Source: Acridotheres tristis (taxonomy: Eukaryota; Chordata; Aves; Passeriformes; Sturnidae). From it: 64,000 nt of DNA. Shown here piece after piece: positions 1 through 14,431 of this stretch. The stretch is taken from positions 18,886,501 through 18,950,500 of the forward strand of contig CM072891.1 of NCBI GenBank assembly GCA_037013685.1. Direction: 5' to 3'. The notes under the pieces are model-generated. The model made no database searches and was not told where the DNA came from. It saw only the letters and a list, made by a program, of their open reading frames with translations. A program made the translations under genes and the position numbers. The first letter of the stretch is position 1. Each line of letters opens with the position of its first letter.

Positions 1-3000
1 TGTTTTCACAGTCTCCAACCTTGTGATGCATTCCAAGGACTTGAGATATTGACACAATCCAAAGGAGAAAACTGCTCTGTAAGAATTTTCTAGATCCCGC
101 TTCTAGGGTTTTTATCTTTAAAGTCAACTTAGTCCTTTGTAGAAAAAGTTCTGATTTGTGATTGCCAAGTTTACATATAAAGCTTGTAGCTGTGTGTCTA
201 CAGCAATTTTCTATGTTATTTCAAGTATTTATTTCAATACATCATTACCTAAACTAGGAAGTCATGTAGATTAAGATTTTGCTCTTGGAGGCAGCAAAAC
301 CTGGGGTTAGGACCCACGTTCAGGTACTTGACATTGGTTACAATGGTGCTAATACAGTGAATGGAGTTACACCTGATTTATAACAATACATCTGAGGTTA
401 GAAATTGGCTCTGAGAGTCTACAAAAGGGTTGAGTTGCTTATATTTTAATTATTTTCATGCTACAGTTTAAGTCAGTGATTTAAGAGCAATAAATGTCCC
501 CATGCAATCTCAACTAAATGGTTCATTAAATATAGTAAACACAATACAGAAGAAATAAATTTAACTTTGTTTAGCCTAAAGCAAGTGAAGTATGCTTTTT
601 AGCAGCATAAAATCTTTTCTTGAAATTCTGACTAATAACTGGTAATTAAAGAGAGTATACAGAAGAGATTAAAAAAACCTAACATTAAGCAATGCCAAAC
701 CATGGCAAAAAAGGCTTAGTCTCAAAAACATCCACTGATAACTGCACAGGAGGAATAATGAGTAAGGTGACTGAGTAGCTACAGAGCCAATGAATGTACC
801 TATCAAATACTTTTTTAGAAATTACACATTCATCTGGTACACAGGTGGGTTGGACCAAGAAAGTAAGACAGACTTCTTAGAAAGACTGAAGGATTGTACT
901 GAATAATGTATGGAGAAATACATTAAGAGTCGTGTAAAATTTTTAGACTAGAACCATTTGCCTGTTTTCCAGCACAGGATTCTTTCTACCACATCATTCT
1001 TCAAAAAAGAAATGCCATCAAATAGCTCATACTTAATGCTTTTGGCAGTTCACATAACAAAGAAAAATGATTTTGATTATCACTCTACACAGAAGATATA
1101 CAATATATATCTGCAATGACATCACTAGGACACTGCATCATGAACATCTGAAAGATGAAGGCACTCAGCAACTCAGAAACACAACAGAAGTCCATTAAAA
1201 ATATTCTCTGTATCTAGAGAATGAGTTTTAGGGAAGGATCCAACAAATCAGTAGCCAACTTTCTGAAATAGTCACGAATGAATAATTTTATTTCAGTCAT
1301 GTATTTATTAAACAACCTGTTGTGTTTTAAGATGAAACAAAAGAGAAGAAAACGTGTAAACTGAATTCTGCAAGTTGTGGGAAAGGAGAACAAAACCTGA
1401 ACCTCATGTGAGGCAATACTACAATTTTCCTTCAAGCCATGTACCAAGAGGAGCCCAGGCACTTGGACTTACCAGCAGAGTGCAGGAAACTGCAGAAGAT
1501 GAGCAGTACCAGGGTTGGGAGCATGATGCATGCCCTGCCTGGGCAGTGTTCTCAGTGCTCCCCACTGCTCCAAGCGGGCAGTGCCAGTGCTGCCACTTTC
1601 TAGGCTGCCCTCTTCAAGCTTGGATGCTTTATATATAGAATTGCAATGCCCTCCCTCATTCCCACAGTTTGCAGGAATTGCAACAGTAGAGTACCCGCCA
1701 AACAGGATCTCCTCTTTATCAAGTTCAACACACCTAAAAGCCACTTAGAGAAAGAAGAAAAAGGAAAATGCAAACCTCCTCCAGTTCATTATCATTCTTA
1801 TAAGGTTTTTATAATGGTTTCTATTTGTAACAGCTCAAACATTTCTACCTGACTTCACTGAACAAATTTGGTATTACACCCAAAAGCAAAAAGACAAATA
1901 ATACACAAATTATGATCACTAGCTGATAAGGAAAGGAATAATATTGGACCAGCACACAAAGTGGAAGAATGAAGTGCAGGAGTTTTGGAACTGCTGAAAA
2001 CACTGTGTGAATAAAAGATGGTAAGACATGAAAGAACAGAGATACAGATCTCAGATTTTTGTATTAACTCTTCTTTCATTAACTTCCATTCACTCTCGTG
2101 GGTGATTTGTGTTCATCTCACCCTTGTGCGACTTTTAAAGCAAGCTGATAAACTCTGCCTGTGTAAAGAGGGTCTGTCCATGGCACAGCTGATTTCCTGA
2201 CTGTGCAAGGGAGCTCCAGAAGCCTTTGCCCACTACCTTAGCACTGCCAAGGGCAGCGAGCAAACTCTGCTCCAAAATGGGGCAGACTATCGCACTGCGG
2301 CACTTTGGAAACTTTCACAAGTTAATCTCCACCTTCCTGCCAACACCACAGATCAATTCCGCTCTGTTATACTTGAATCTCTCCACATCAGAGGTGAAAT
2401 GCTGAATGCACTGGATACATTCAAAGCATCACTGCCATCACTGTTTTGACAGTAAAACAAGAACTTGCCTGATCCTGTCATTTTTCACTAGCAAAATAAT
2501 TGCTTGTGGAAAAAACCAAGTCTCAATATAAGAAAACTTTCCCTATGAAACATAAAATGCATGGGTTATCTCTCCATATGAATTTCTTCAGCCTTTTCTT
2601 TTTCACCTATGCAATACTGAGGTGAGCCTCTGAAGAGAGTGGGAATAGATGGGGCCTTTTCCTGGGCAATCTGCCTGCACAAGAGGTGCCTCCTCTGTCA
2701 CCCCCACCAATATCACAACAACCAGATCACAGGCCATGCCCACAGCTGCCAACACTGGGCTTGCCCTGGTGCTTCCCCGTGCTTCCAGCATCCAGGGGCA
2801 GTGCATTAGGGGTCAGAGAAGGGACAGTGAGGGAAGGTCAGGCCGGGAGAGTGGAGGGGAAGGGAGTTACCTCTTCTAAGTGGCGGGAAGAAGCCCAGGA
2901 GAGACAGTGACTTAACATAATTTCAGCCCTAGCTCAACGTGGTTGTAATTAAAATGTGAACACTAAATTTTAGCTGACATGAAGGTCTGCCTTTTCGGTT

Positions 3001-6000
3001 TTCACGGTTGGTTTTTTTTCCCCCCTTACTACTCCCCATTCCTCTTCCCAGCAACAGAAAGTATGAAGTATATGGCTGTTGATAATAGAACTGTGATCCT
3101 AAATTTAAAAATTTCTGTTGAAAATGTTCTGCATCTGCCTTATAAAAGTCCTAAAGTAAATGAACAAAATCACTTGCCACTTCTGAAAATCATGATCAAA
3201 GTAAAAAAATACTAAGTCCTCAAAACAGCCTCTAACCATACTGATACTATGATAAAAATATGATTAAGATTTCACAACTGTACGTATCACCTTATTTCCG
3301 GCAAATCAACTCTAAGTTCTTATTAATGAAATCCAAAACAGAATTCAATTTTTTCCACTTCTAAGAAGTATCTTCTTTATGAAGATAAGGGACTCCAGCA
3401 CTCCGTAGCAACTCAAACTTGATAACTGAGTTTCAGACAGTAATTTGCCTTTCTCTGACAGAAGAGACAAAAAATTTCATCACTGTTGTTAAATAGGATT
3501 TTTTTGGTAATATATGTTCATAATCTTTCTGTCAAGCAGTAATAAATCAAAATAGCTGACAGCAACGAGCATTTCATGACTTCCTCATTTGAAGAGCTGG
3601 GCACCTGAGAGCATCACTTTTACTATTACAGGTGGCAGACCGAGACATCATGGAATAAAGATTGCTGGTAATAGTTAATTTTCCTCTTCCATTACCATGG
3701 CTTCAAGCTTTTCTCTGTAGCCCGTATGTTTACTGAAACCTTTTATGTCTTTACTTTATGAAACTTAGAAAATTCTCAAGAAATGCACATACTGACAAAA
3801 GTTATTACAAATATTTACCAAAAATATTGTTGTTTTCAGTTCCCTGTATTTGTAGCAACATTCTTAGCTGAACTCATTCTGTCTGAGAAGTCAGGATAAA
3901 GATATTACCTTCAGCTTTCCTGAAAGGAATTTCAGTCAATCGGTCCAAATACTGATGACTCGGCAAGTTATTATTTTATGGAGGCATCAAATGATGATGT
4001 GAACAATTAATCAAAAGCATCCATCTACAACTGCATTTAAATCAGGACTCCAGACCAAGAAAAAAGCATTTGCTGGAGCACTATGAGAAGTGACTGAGTT
4101 CACAGTACATAGATAATTATTTTACATGGAAGAGCTTTGTTAAAAGCTGTGTGTCCAGTTGTAGTGAGAGAATGATGTCCCTAATTAATGTGGGAGGTTT
4201 TCCCATTTAATTATTATAAATGATTTAGTAACAACATTATTTGTCAGAAACTGCTGTTGCACAGGAGAGCAGAGATTGTTGTGGCCATATTTAGTATCCA
4301 GTAACCAGTTTCTCAGTATTGAAATATAGTTTAGTTTCCAGCATCATGTACACTTCTGGAAGATTTCTGAAATGTCAAAGGAATTTATGTAAGCCAGATA
4401 TTATGCAAATTGAGAAAGTTATAACACTTCAACTAAGTAAGAGACTGTCTTGTCTACAGTTTAATTACACTAGGAACTTGTAGGTATATCAATTACAGAA
4501 TATTTTGATGCTTTTATGCAAATTGCTAAGAAAACATTCCAATTCCTGTAATAAACTTTGATATTATTTTAGCAGCCTTGCATATTTCTTGGATAAATAG
4601 CTACATATCTTTATAAAGAGTCAGACCAAACGATAGCATTTGATTAGCCCTAGTCTCTGTGGGTGTATAAGCAATTTCCAGCTTTGGAAGCTTGTGCCTG
4701 TAAGTTTCCATTGCTCTTAGTGGAATGCAAAGATACAGGCTACAGCTTGACAGCAATCTGACACAACAGCTGAGCTGGTGGGTTTTGTCTTTGAGCTCTG
4801 AAATTTTATTTCCTGTCTCATTCAAATTTTGAATAATTGTAAGATAAACTGTTTTAATATGACACTATTAAAATCATCTGTACTTTAACTTCCAAACTAT
4901 TTTAGATGCCCGGCCTTCAAGTAATTGTTTTTAAAAATTCATGATTGAATCATCTATGTGTAATGACTATAACATTTATTGTCTCATAATGCTGTATCAG
5001 AATTACATAAACTAAGGCTCTTGAAATCATCTGGGTTATCTTTTATCCTTTATGACTGAGACATTCATTGTAACTGGCAGAGAAACCTCGGTTTCTATCT
5101 ACAGTGTAATGAGCTGTAAAATTTCGGTAGGACAGTTTACAGTCCAGGGGTTTTTCTGGTGCAGATTTTCTCAGGGAAACATTATTTTCTACTAATGGTG
5201 CTTCACCTTACACAAGGTATTTCCATCACCATTTCACCTTTAAAAAAAACCCCAAAAGCACAACGTAATTGGCATTAACGAGCTAAACAGAAGAAAAGAA
5301 GCTCCCATTTTTTCTTTCTGTTTCTCAGCCTTGTCTTTCAGGTAATGTATCCAGGGAACAGAGGATTATAAGGTGCAGGTTCCCTGAGCTAAGCTGATGG
5401 CACCCACCAGGGGCTCCTGTCTAGCTGTGTGAGTAGCTGGCAGGTACCACACAGCCAGCTGGTTGTCCCTGCTGCCAAGATGCTTTCCAAAGAAACTGGC
5501 AGTAAAACAGACACGTATTCTGAGAATGGTCCAACTGTGGTAAATAAGAAATTTTTGGCTGAGAAGTATTCACAGAAAAATTATGACCAGCTTCTCCCTC
5601 ATCCTCAGCCTATGTTTCAGCTTTAGAACTTCCTGGTATTTAATGCAGTGTGCCTTTATAGCTGCTTTTCTTCGTGCATTTTGTACACTTAAACTCCTTC
5701 CCCAAACAGTACCTAAAAGAAGCCCAGGGTGATTTTGCTACCAGACACTAAATAATCCACCTTATGGTTTTAGTAAATCCACAATATCTGCTTTCCTTTT
5801 GGTCATCAGAATCAACAAAACATTTTTTCTTTATACCTTTGAAGTAGATGAGATACTTCACACACAACCAGAAAAAATTGCTACTGAATAGACTGTTAGG
5901 GTTGCCATTCAGCTGGAATCATCTCTGCTGTCCTCGAGTAGCTGCCTTCAGATATTTAAATGTAAAATTTCATTTAACATTGTAAATTATGCTTGGTTGC

Positions 6001-9000
6001 AATATGCAGACACACTGTGACCATAGGTGTGTTAGGGAGTATTTAATTTCTTGTTTTAAAAATGTGCATAGATGAAAGTGAACACAAACTAAGAAACAAC
6101 TAACAGCACTCTCTCACTGTTCCAAAAGAACTTTTGAACTTAAGTGACTGTAGAGTCAAGTCTTTCCCATATACCTGTTAGAAAAAAATGTAGAAAATAA
6201 TTTAAAACTCATGCCTCTAATAGTGGCAAAGACTTCATTGATTGGCACTTTAATTATAATTTGTTGGGGACAATTTGTTGAGGCCTGAGACCTCCTCGTG
6301 CTGGCTTCACGCCTCTGGCACTCACCCTGATGAATATCTCAGACACTGCAGCTGTGGGGACCTGGGTTGGTACAGTTCACTCTTTATGTCCTGCCAAAAC
6401 GAGAGCTGGACAAAGCCACCACTCCCACAGCTCCCTGAAGTGTATCCACTGCCCTGAGGACAGGGACAAAATATTTGAAATATTTCTGGAGTAAAACCAT
6501 TTTGGGGAAAAAAGATAAAATACACAAACAAAGCAAGGCCTGCTACTATGAGACTATGTTCCCCTTCCTGCACAGGAACACTGGGAAGACAAACCCTGAT
6601 TGCTCTCAGCACCCACACTCTTCTCCTGCTTCTGAACCCTGTGCTGTTGATGCTGGACTCAAACTGGTTTGCATTCTGATCTCTGGAGTGGTCTGGGCTG
6701 CACACTTTGATCTATAAGAATCCTGAATTCTGGTCATTTTAGCTAGAGTGCTGACAGGAAAGAACAGAGTAATAGAATTGTGGAAAGAAACCACAGGAGA
6801 ACTGTTACTTCTACTCATGTCTCTCTCCCTTTGACTTTTCAGCTAAAATTTCTTTCAAACACTATGATCATGAACAAAATTCTCTGCAGATTCTCTTAAG
6901 GTCAAACTTATCTTCTAGTGATTAAGGAATCTTCAGAGGAAGACCTATTCTCTCATTTTCATTTACTTCTAGTAGAGAGAGAAAAGATTCATTATGACCC
7001 CATATAAATTCTAGAGACAGATTAGACTTTATACTGAACTAAATCCAGACTTGGAGTGCTCCTTTTTTTCCCCAAATAGAAAATGTTGAAACCAATTTGA
7101 TTTTACATTTTTAATTCCTAACCTTTATTTTTCTTCTGAGCTACATTAACATGGAAAACATTTATCTGATGGACAAAAATTTGGGAAAGAACAGGTCAGT
7201 GATTTTTGTTTGTGTTTTGGGGGTGTTTTTTTTTGGCCTCTAACAACTAATCAGTATTCCTTTTCTAAGGGAAATTCAGGGAGTATCCTGAATTATACAT
7301 CAGCCATTCTCCTGGGCTGCATGCACTCTGACTCCATACTATACAGAAAAGGAATGGAAAGCATGACACATGAAAGCAGCTGTGGCTGAAATGTTCCTAG
7401 TTTAGTAAGAGCACAGTCCAGTAAGTTATTTGAAACATCTTAAGTTTTCTTAATTGCTGAACTCAAAATTGCCACACAACTGAGCTAAATCTGTAGTTTG
7501 TAATTAATGTTCAAACCGGACTTGGAAAAAATAAAATTATTTGCTTCTTGTTACACCACAGCTCTGTTAATTTAATAATCAGATAGATTTTGTTACAGAT
7601 ACAGCATGAAAAGCAAATACATTGTGTGAACCAGGAATTCATTAAGTACAAGCTTTGACCTCTGCTGGTAAGGAAGTAAAATAGAACCTGTACTTACACA
7701 AATATTAAGAGCTGGGAACAGGAAGTCAGTGGCAATCCGTGTTTAACTTGTTCTTTAATGTGTGTGCACTTTAGAAGAGATAGTCTCCAGCTGATGCTAA
7801 TATAAGGTACCTACTAAGATAATAAAGTCAAGCATAAAGTTTTGTTTACCCTTTACTTGACACATTCTGATCCTTCTTCTTTTATGCATTTTGGTTGACT
7901 TGGAGTAAAAAAAAACAAACTCAACCAACCAAACATAAACAGCCTCTGTAATCACTTTGCCAAAGTTCTGAATCTCACAGATGTCTGAATTGTGATAGAA
8001 GAGATTTGAAAATCATGATTTATATCTCGTTCTCAAATTTGAAAATCTCTTTCCATTTGCAAAAAAATTAAGTTATTGGAAGAGTGAATCAAAGGTAAGG
8101 GTGGAAAAGTGTGGAGGGATTGATGGAGGCAGTTTCCATGCACAGTTTCAGAAACAAAGGACAATATGGCTATTTTCTCCACGGGCAGAGAGCTCTCTGT
8201 AGGGAGAATCACAACAAGAACGCACTGATAGGAATCATACAAGAACAAGAATGAGCAACTTGCATTGCTTTTGGTTGTCTTTACATTTGATTATTCAAAC
8301 ATGACAGAATTGTAGCTGCACCTTGCAACTCTTCTTTGCATCTTCTTGGTCTCTGAGGGCAGACAGCTGTGTTTGTGTCCTGTGTCTCTCTCTCAGCTGA
8401 CTGTTTAATATATAAAGACCTCATTGCATGTAAAGACTGGCAGCCAGTTTATGTTAATCTTCATGTCGAATAAAGATGTCAGCACTCTTATTTTCTCACA
8501 AAGATTAGAAATTTTTTGCCCTCATTTTTCACCTAAATAAATGCTGCAGATTCTGTCCTGAAAGCTCTTTGCTTCTGTGCATGACTTAATGTAATCAAAT
8601 CTGCATGTTATTATCAGTCACACTGGTACAGAAAAAACAGTTTTTGCTCATGATAAAATCCCCCACTATTTGAAAGTTCTGTGTAATTAAGTTAACATAC
8701 ACTTTTAATACTGTGATGTTCCTAAGGAAGATTAAACATAATGAACTATGAAGAATCAGTTGGAAAATGAAAACTGAACATTAAACTGCCTTTATTTGGC
8801 AGTTTCAGTTTGACAAATGCACTGCCCAGTTTATAAACCCAGCACAATATAGCACTAAATTGCTGCACTGTGCCATGCAGTTATATCTTTATGATCTCAA
8901 GCTTGGATTTTCTTCCCTTGGGTCAGGTGGCAGTTGTCTCATATGCAAATGTACAGGACAAATATTAAGGACTATTTCACAGAGCTTCAGTAGAATCCAG

Positions 9001-11501
9001 ACTTAACTTTAGCCCTTACACTTGAGAGTAGGGCTACACCCTTGTGCTCTTCTTTAAAGTAATACTATTATTAGTAGTAGATACTCCCTATGAGTTGTTC
9101 TCCACCTTTTTTCCATTTTAGACTCTCTTTTCTTTCAGGTAAATGTTCACTCCATTAATTACCGACTTGAAATCTCTACTTTCTCATTGTTCAGTTTAAG
9201 AACAAGCAGAGGGGCTAATCACAAAACATGCACATATGCTATGCATGTTACCTACCTACAATCCAATATAAGTGAGATACTTGCTAAATGTGTTTTCTAA
9301 GGTGCAATGTGCTGATACTTTCTAAGAAATCAAACTACACACCTTAAATGCATCTAAGAGCTTATCCAAATAAGTTAGATGATCTCAATGCTGTAACATG
9401 CTATCCAGTGTTTACTGTAAGCATAAATGTATATACATATGGTATGCACGAACATATGTATATACATATTATATGTATATAGTTATACATACATCCTGTT
9501 GTCTTGACTAGTTATTTAGTGAGTCCAATGAACTGTGCTGCTGTCAGACTGACAACTCTAAACACCACTGAAAACTTCGAGCAATCAAAGCACTTAACTT
9601 GGCCCAAAGCATGGGAAAAAATGGCAGGGGCAGCTTTAGTTTCACGGATGTAATTCCAGTAATTCCATCAGAGTTAACCTTACAGTAGTTCCAAGGCTTG
9701 TGGCTGCTGAGCTCTATGTTGTGTACTTATCTTAATTTCTCAACCAAGTATCAGCAGAATACTTGCTTGTTGAGAATATAAGAACTTGAAATTGCTTCTG
9801 GGGAATCTGGCAAGCTGAACTACTCCTATGTTTACATATCTTCAATTAAATAAAAAACTAATACACCCATGAATGCTGGGTGTTCTTGAAGTCTATGATA
9901 AAAATCTCATGTATTTTTAAGGTATTCTTCTCCAAGCCTCAAAAGTAGTAGAATATCAATATCTGAGAAGCACCAGTATGTAAAGACAATACAGAAAATT
10001 TATTTATTACAATAAATGAAGTGGAACTTCAACTATTCTTTTATTGATTTATCTATCTTCCACACATTTCGAGAAAGAATTTCATTTGTGTTTCATTGAT
10101 CTCACCTGAAAAGTTAGAGCTTATGATGCTTACATATGCCCTCACCAATTACTACAACTGCTCATGATGTGGTGGAGTGCTGCATATATAAATGTGCAGG
10201 AAATGTCATGTATTCCTTGCCCTCACTGGTAAGCATATGTTTCTGGTTACTTTGGGATTTGGCAGCCTCTGGATTTTTCAGCAAGAAGCAGACATCACAG
10301 TATGAGATGTTTCATACAGTCAGAAAAGTGAGAACCTTCTTTGTGCTGTCCCTTCTGCAAGAACTGCAAATACAGGTGCAAGGAAGTTTAATTCCTACAG
10401 CATCCTCACTGATTTCTGCTAAGCTTGATATAAAAAAAGTGGGCTTCCCACACACCTTTATTTTGAGCACTGAATTTCAAACATCATATTGAACTCCTAC
10501 TAATTGCTACTGCATCGCACTTAGGATCTTGCTTTCTTCCAGTAATGCACTGCAAAACAACAGATCTGCCAGATATTGGTTCCATCACTCATTCTTCCCC
10601 AAGGTGAGAAAGAGGTAGCAGTGTGGCTCTTGTTTGAAGAGCTGGTATTTAACAAACACCATTAAATGTACTAGGAAAGCTGAGGTCAATGCTGGCACAC
10701 TGTAGAGTAGTCCTCTCTTGCTCTCAGGTAAGCTCATTGAAGTACAATGACAGCTTATTGAAAAGGCAGCCAATCTGGTAGAAGAGCACTGCTGAGGATT
10801 ACAGCCTTTTGTCAGAGTTTTCTGAATACTGAATTCAGACAAGACAGTCAGCTGAAAGGCTGGTTCTGGATTTGAAACTGTATGGGAAGGCAGCACAGCT
10901 AACAAAGGATATGTGATATACTTGGAATGGACTGATGAGAAGGTGCTCTGCAGCATTTTTCATTGGCTATCATGTCCCATATAATGAAAGCTTCACGTTC
11001 AGTTTATTATCCTCTATTACAGTCAAGCAAGGAAAAGACTGTGGTGTTTGTTGGAAAGGTATTTAGCAGCCTTATATCCAATGGGAGACAACAGAAAGAA
11101 CTGTTTGTAGTCACTCATTGCTATCTGAGAATATCCATTTATTACAGCCTGTACTGACAGAGGCAGGTTTTCTGCAGAGGCTGCAAGCTACGAAGTGTTA
11201 TACTCAGCAGAAGTACATTAATAACTGTGAAAACATTTCAGCTGGTTTTGTCAGTGCTAATAATCTCTTCCTCTATTTTGTTCTGTTTGCAATGACGACG
11301 AACACAGGTGACAGAGAGAGAGAAAATGGTGTTTTCTAGCAGATTTTATAATGGCTAAACCTGAATGACCTTTCTCCTCACAACTGAGAGCAGTGGGATG
11401 GCTGCTGTTAGGAGATGGAGGCTTTCTACTGTTTTCTACAACAGCACATGGCAACTCCATGATAGACCAAGAAACTCAGCTAAGGCAATCTGCATCATGA
11501 G
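1..11501. other. Gene-free, AT-rich stretch
   Basis: I see no convincing exon, RNA gene or intact mobile element. A GC-richer patch at about 2630-2900 and scattered short open frames (up to 127 aa at 6322-6705, - strand) show no recognisable protein. The inverted repeat at 9427-9467 is listed separately. Confidence 0.6.
9427..9467. repeat. 14-bp perfect inverted repeat
   Basis: ATGTATATACATAT (9427-9440) and its reverse complement (9454-9467) are separated by 13 bp, in an AT-rich stretch that continues with more ATGTATAT units. Confidence 0.85.
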
Positions 11502-11947
11502 TGTGCTGGTTTTGGCTGGGATTGAGCTAGCTGCCTCCTTAGTAGCTGGTACAGTGCTGTGTTTTGGAGTTAGTATGAGAATGATGCTGAAAACAAATCG
11601 GTGTTTTGGAGGTTGCTAAGCAGTGTTTACCCTTGGTCAAGGATTTTTCAATTTCTCACACTGCTAGTGAGGAGATGCACAAGAAGCTGGAGAGAACATG
11701 GCTGGGGCAGCTGACCTGAACTGTCCAAGGAGCTGTTCCACACCACAGAACATCATATTCAGCATATAAACTGAAGTGAGTTATATGGATGGGTACAGTT
11801 GCTGTTTACTATTATCTCAACCCATGAGTTTGCAGGGTTTTTTCATTTCTCAGACTCTCCTACTCATCCTATGGCAAAGCAGACACAGGGAGAAGTGAGT
11901 GAGCAGCTTTGTGGTACTTGGTTAGCAGCTGGGGATAAACCCTGACA
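11502..11947 (+). mobile_element. Solo LTR of an avian endogenous retrovirus (ERVL-like)
   Basis: It starts TGTGCTGGTTTTGGCTGGG and ends GGGGATAAACCCTGACA, as in a common bird LTR family I recognise. Inner landmarks are also present: GTGTTTTGGAGTTAGTATGA, TTGCTAAGCAGTGTTTACCC, CATATAAACTG (promoter-like) and ATCTCAACCCATGAGTTT near the 3' end. The middle-right part is shorter than in typical copies. No internal viral genes flank it and no clear target-site duplication was seen. Confidence 0.75.
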
Positions 11948-14380
11948 GAACTTTTTTTTTTTCTTACTTGGACAGAACTTTGTCTTGCAGCAAACAAGAT
12001 AACAATCATGACCATTCTCTTGACAGTCTGGGCTGAGAACACTAATAACTAACGTGATCATTCTTCCACAATTGGTTTCCTAACAGTAAGTCCAATAGGG
12101 GATCCACTGAAATGCTGAAGGCATACTTATTGTTAGAAACCTGTCCCTGCATGAAAGCTTTTTCCAGAGTCACAGAAAAAAGCAAAATACTTCAGACATT
12201 GTCTGTACTGCTACACTGAGTTGTATCACTAAGGCTATAATTCTCAATTTTTTTTTAACTTGATGTGAACATAATGTTCTGTGTTGTTCAAGATTTAGCA
12301 CTTTAATAGTGCATACTAGCTAAATTAAATCCTAAAGGATCAGCAGAAAGTAGTTAAATGACCATGGTAAAAATTCTCATCAGCAAGCACCAAACTGAAC
12401 AGATATCTCAACAATGACATAAGCATGATTCACCACATCAGGATATCCCTGCACATTTGAGGTTTTGAAATATTTACAAGAAAGTTCTTTAGCGGAGTCA
12501 AATATAAGAATGCACAAATGGAAGCTGACTCTGGGTTTTCGATTGCTTATTTTTACTGAAGATGCAACATCTTTTCATGTTGCCCTTTCAAGTATTTGGC
12601 CTATTTTGAAGCATCTGGATTTAGAGAAGTCTTGCTATTGGTTCTGCCAAGGGAAATGTCCATTCATGGCTACTGGCAAGGAGGGAAGGGTAAGAAACTC
12701 TCATCATTACTGAAGCATGTCCTGTTAAGTATTCTCATCATTACTAAAGTATGTACTGCTAAGTGTCAGCATCTAAAATGTCCATATTATGAAAAAAAAT
12801 AGATTTAAAAAGAAACATAATGGTTTCCTCAGCTGTCTTCTGCAGACTTGGGAGACATAGAAGATCTTCAAGGTAACTCTTTCTGGATCTGACAGCAGTG
12901 ATGGTCCACATAAAAACCAGTGATATACCATGAGACTCGTGGCTGCAGATTGTTACTGAGTGGAATATATCTCAGTGATTCAGGGATCTTTTATCTGATC
13001 CCCCACACAAATGGTACTGTTCTCACGGTATCTAATGTAGCAATACAAAAACAGAGCAACAGCATAAGAATTTGTGGAAATTACAAAGAGCTCTATTAAC
13101 AAGGCAGTTATGAAGCATCTGTGACTTGTAATCATACATATGGCACCGTGCTTTGTTGATAACCTTACTTCAGGGTCATCTAAGACAAAAACTACTGAGC
13201 AACTTCAAGAAGTTGCTTCAAAGAGTTGGTGAACTCAACTCCCAGTGTCCTAGAGTCAAAACCCAAACATTAGGCTTGTACACTTTTTAAAAAAATTCCT
13301 TAATTTCTAACATGCTTCTGCTTCAAATTTTGGGAAAAAAAGCTGAAATTCTTCCCTACCTCTGTGACACTGAAGTTCTGTGAATATTCATCCATAAATA
13401 GGAAGAAACATCCAAAAATAGTAAGCTCCTGAGATGTGATTCTATCCTCTCTAATGTGACAAACCAGGACTTTTGGTGGTCATATCTGCAATATTTTCAT
13501 GTGTGACATCCCCACCTAGATGGGCCCAAAACATTAATGCCTGCTACTCAGTAGCATTGTCTCTAGCTCAAAAAAATACACATATGCAGACACAGAACAA
13601 TTCCTCAGTGGAATGAAAAAAAACCAAACCAAAACACAATCCCCCTCAACCCACCCAAACCAAATCCAGCTGTAATTACAGCTGTAGTAGCTTGCTTGTG
13701 GTTGGTATGGAGTGAAATACAGTGCTAAAGAGCATTTCTCTCTCCAATGACTAGTTAACTCTTCCTTTTGGAACCTCCCATGCTATTGAACATTATAGTG
13801 AACATTCATCATCCATTACCTATAAAGATCTATGATGACTATAGTATTCTGGCATATTCAGACAGACTCAAGTCTTGAGAATGACTCTCAAAGTTCCAAC
13901 AGCAATATAGGTTTATGTAGGCATGAAGGGGACGCCTGATTAAGAAACCATCTGGTCCCATTAATTGAAAATTAAATGCCTTTAGGGCAGGCTCTCCTGA
14001 AAGAGAATAGCTGATCACTTCAGCTGTGTGAAATGCAGCAATCCCAGCTAGCACACAAATTGAAACTGCTCGCCAGAAGTTATGTTATGAAGCAACTTGA
14101 ACTACTGCAAACACACAGAAACTGATAAACCACAGAATTAGTTTTCAAGGTGCAGTGATTCATGTAATTTTTCAGCATTTCTCTGGAAAATTACCCAAAC
14201 ACCATACTCAGTCTATTCTAGACAATTCAGTCTCTTCTTAGCAGAAAAAGGCCCCAGCTTCCTGGTAGCATAGTCTTACTTCAAAACGACTTACGAGTTT
14301 AGTGTCATTGCAAACATCAGCTGTAACATTCTCCATCCTAGAGCAATTGTTTGTGACTCAGGATTGCTAAGGCAGCTTTC
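11948..14380. other. Gene-free stretch
   Basis: Apart from the 34-bp duplication at 12699, I see only AT-rich sequence with short, unremarkable open frames. Confidence 0.6.
12699..12766 (+). repeat. Imperfect 34-bp tandem duplication
   Basis: Copies at 12699-12732 and 12733-12766 share TCTCATCATTACT and differ at a few positions. Confidence 0.85.
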
Positions 14381-14430
14381 CATCCATCCATCCATCCATC
14401 CATCCATCCATCCATCCATCCATCCATCCA
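14381..14430 (+). repeat. (CATC)n microsatellite, about 12 units
   Basis: A pure tetranucleotide run of 50 bp, ending exactly where the CpG-rich island begins. Open frames across it (Ser-Ile-His-Pro on +, Trp-Met-Asp-Gly on -) are by-products of the repeat. Confidence 0.97.
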
Positions 14431-14431
14431 G

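Noticed and set aside
6322..6705. A 127-aa - strand frame
   Set aside because: No domain, no signal peptide, no conserved motif; the length is within chance for 64 kb in six frames.
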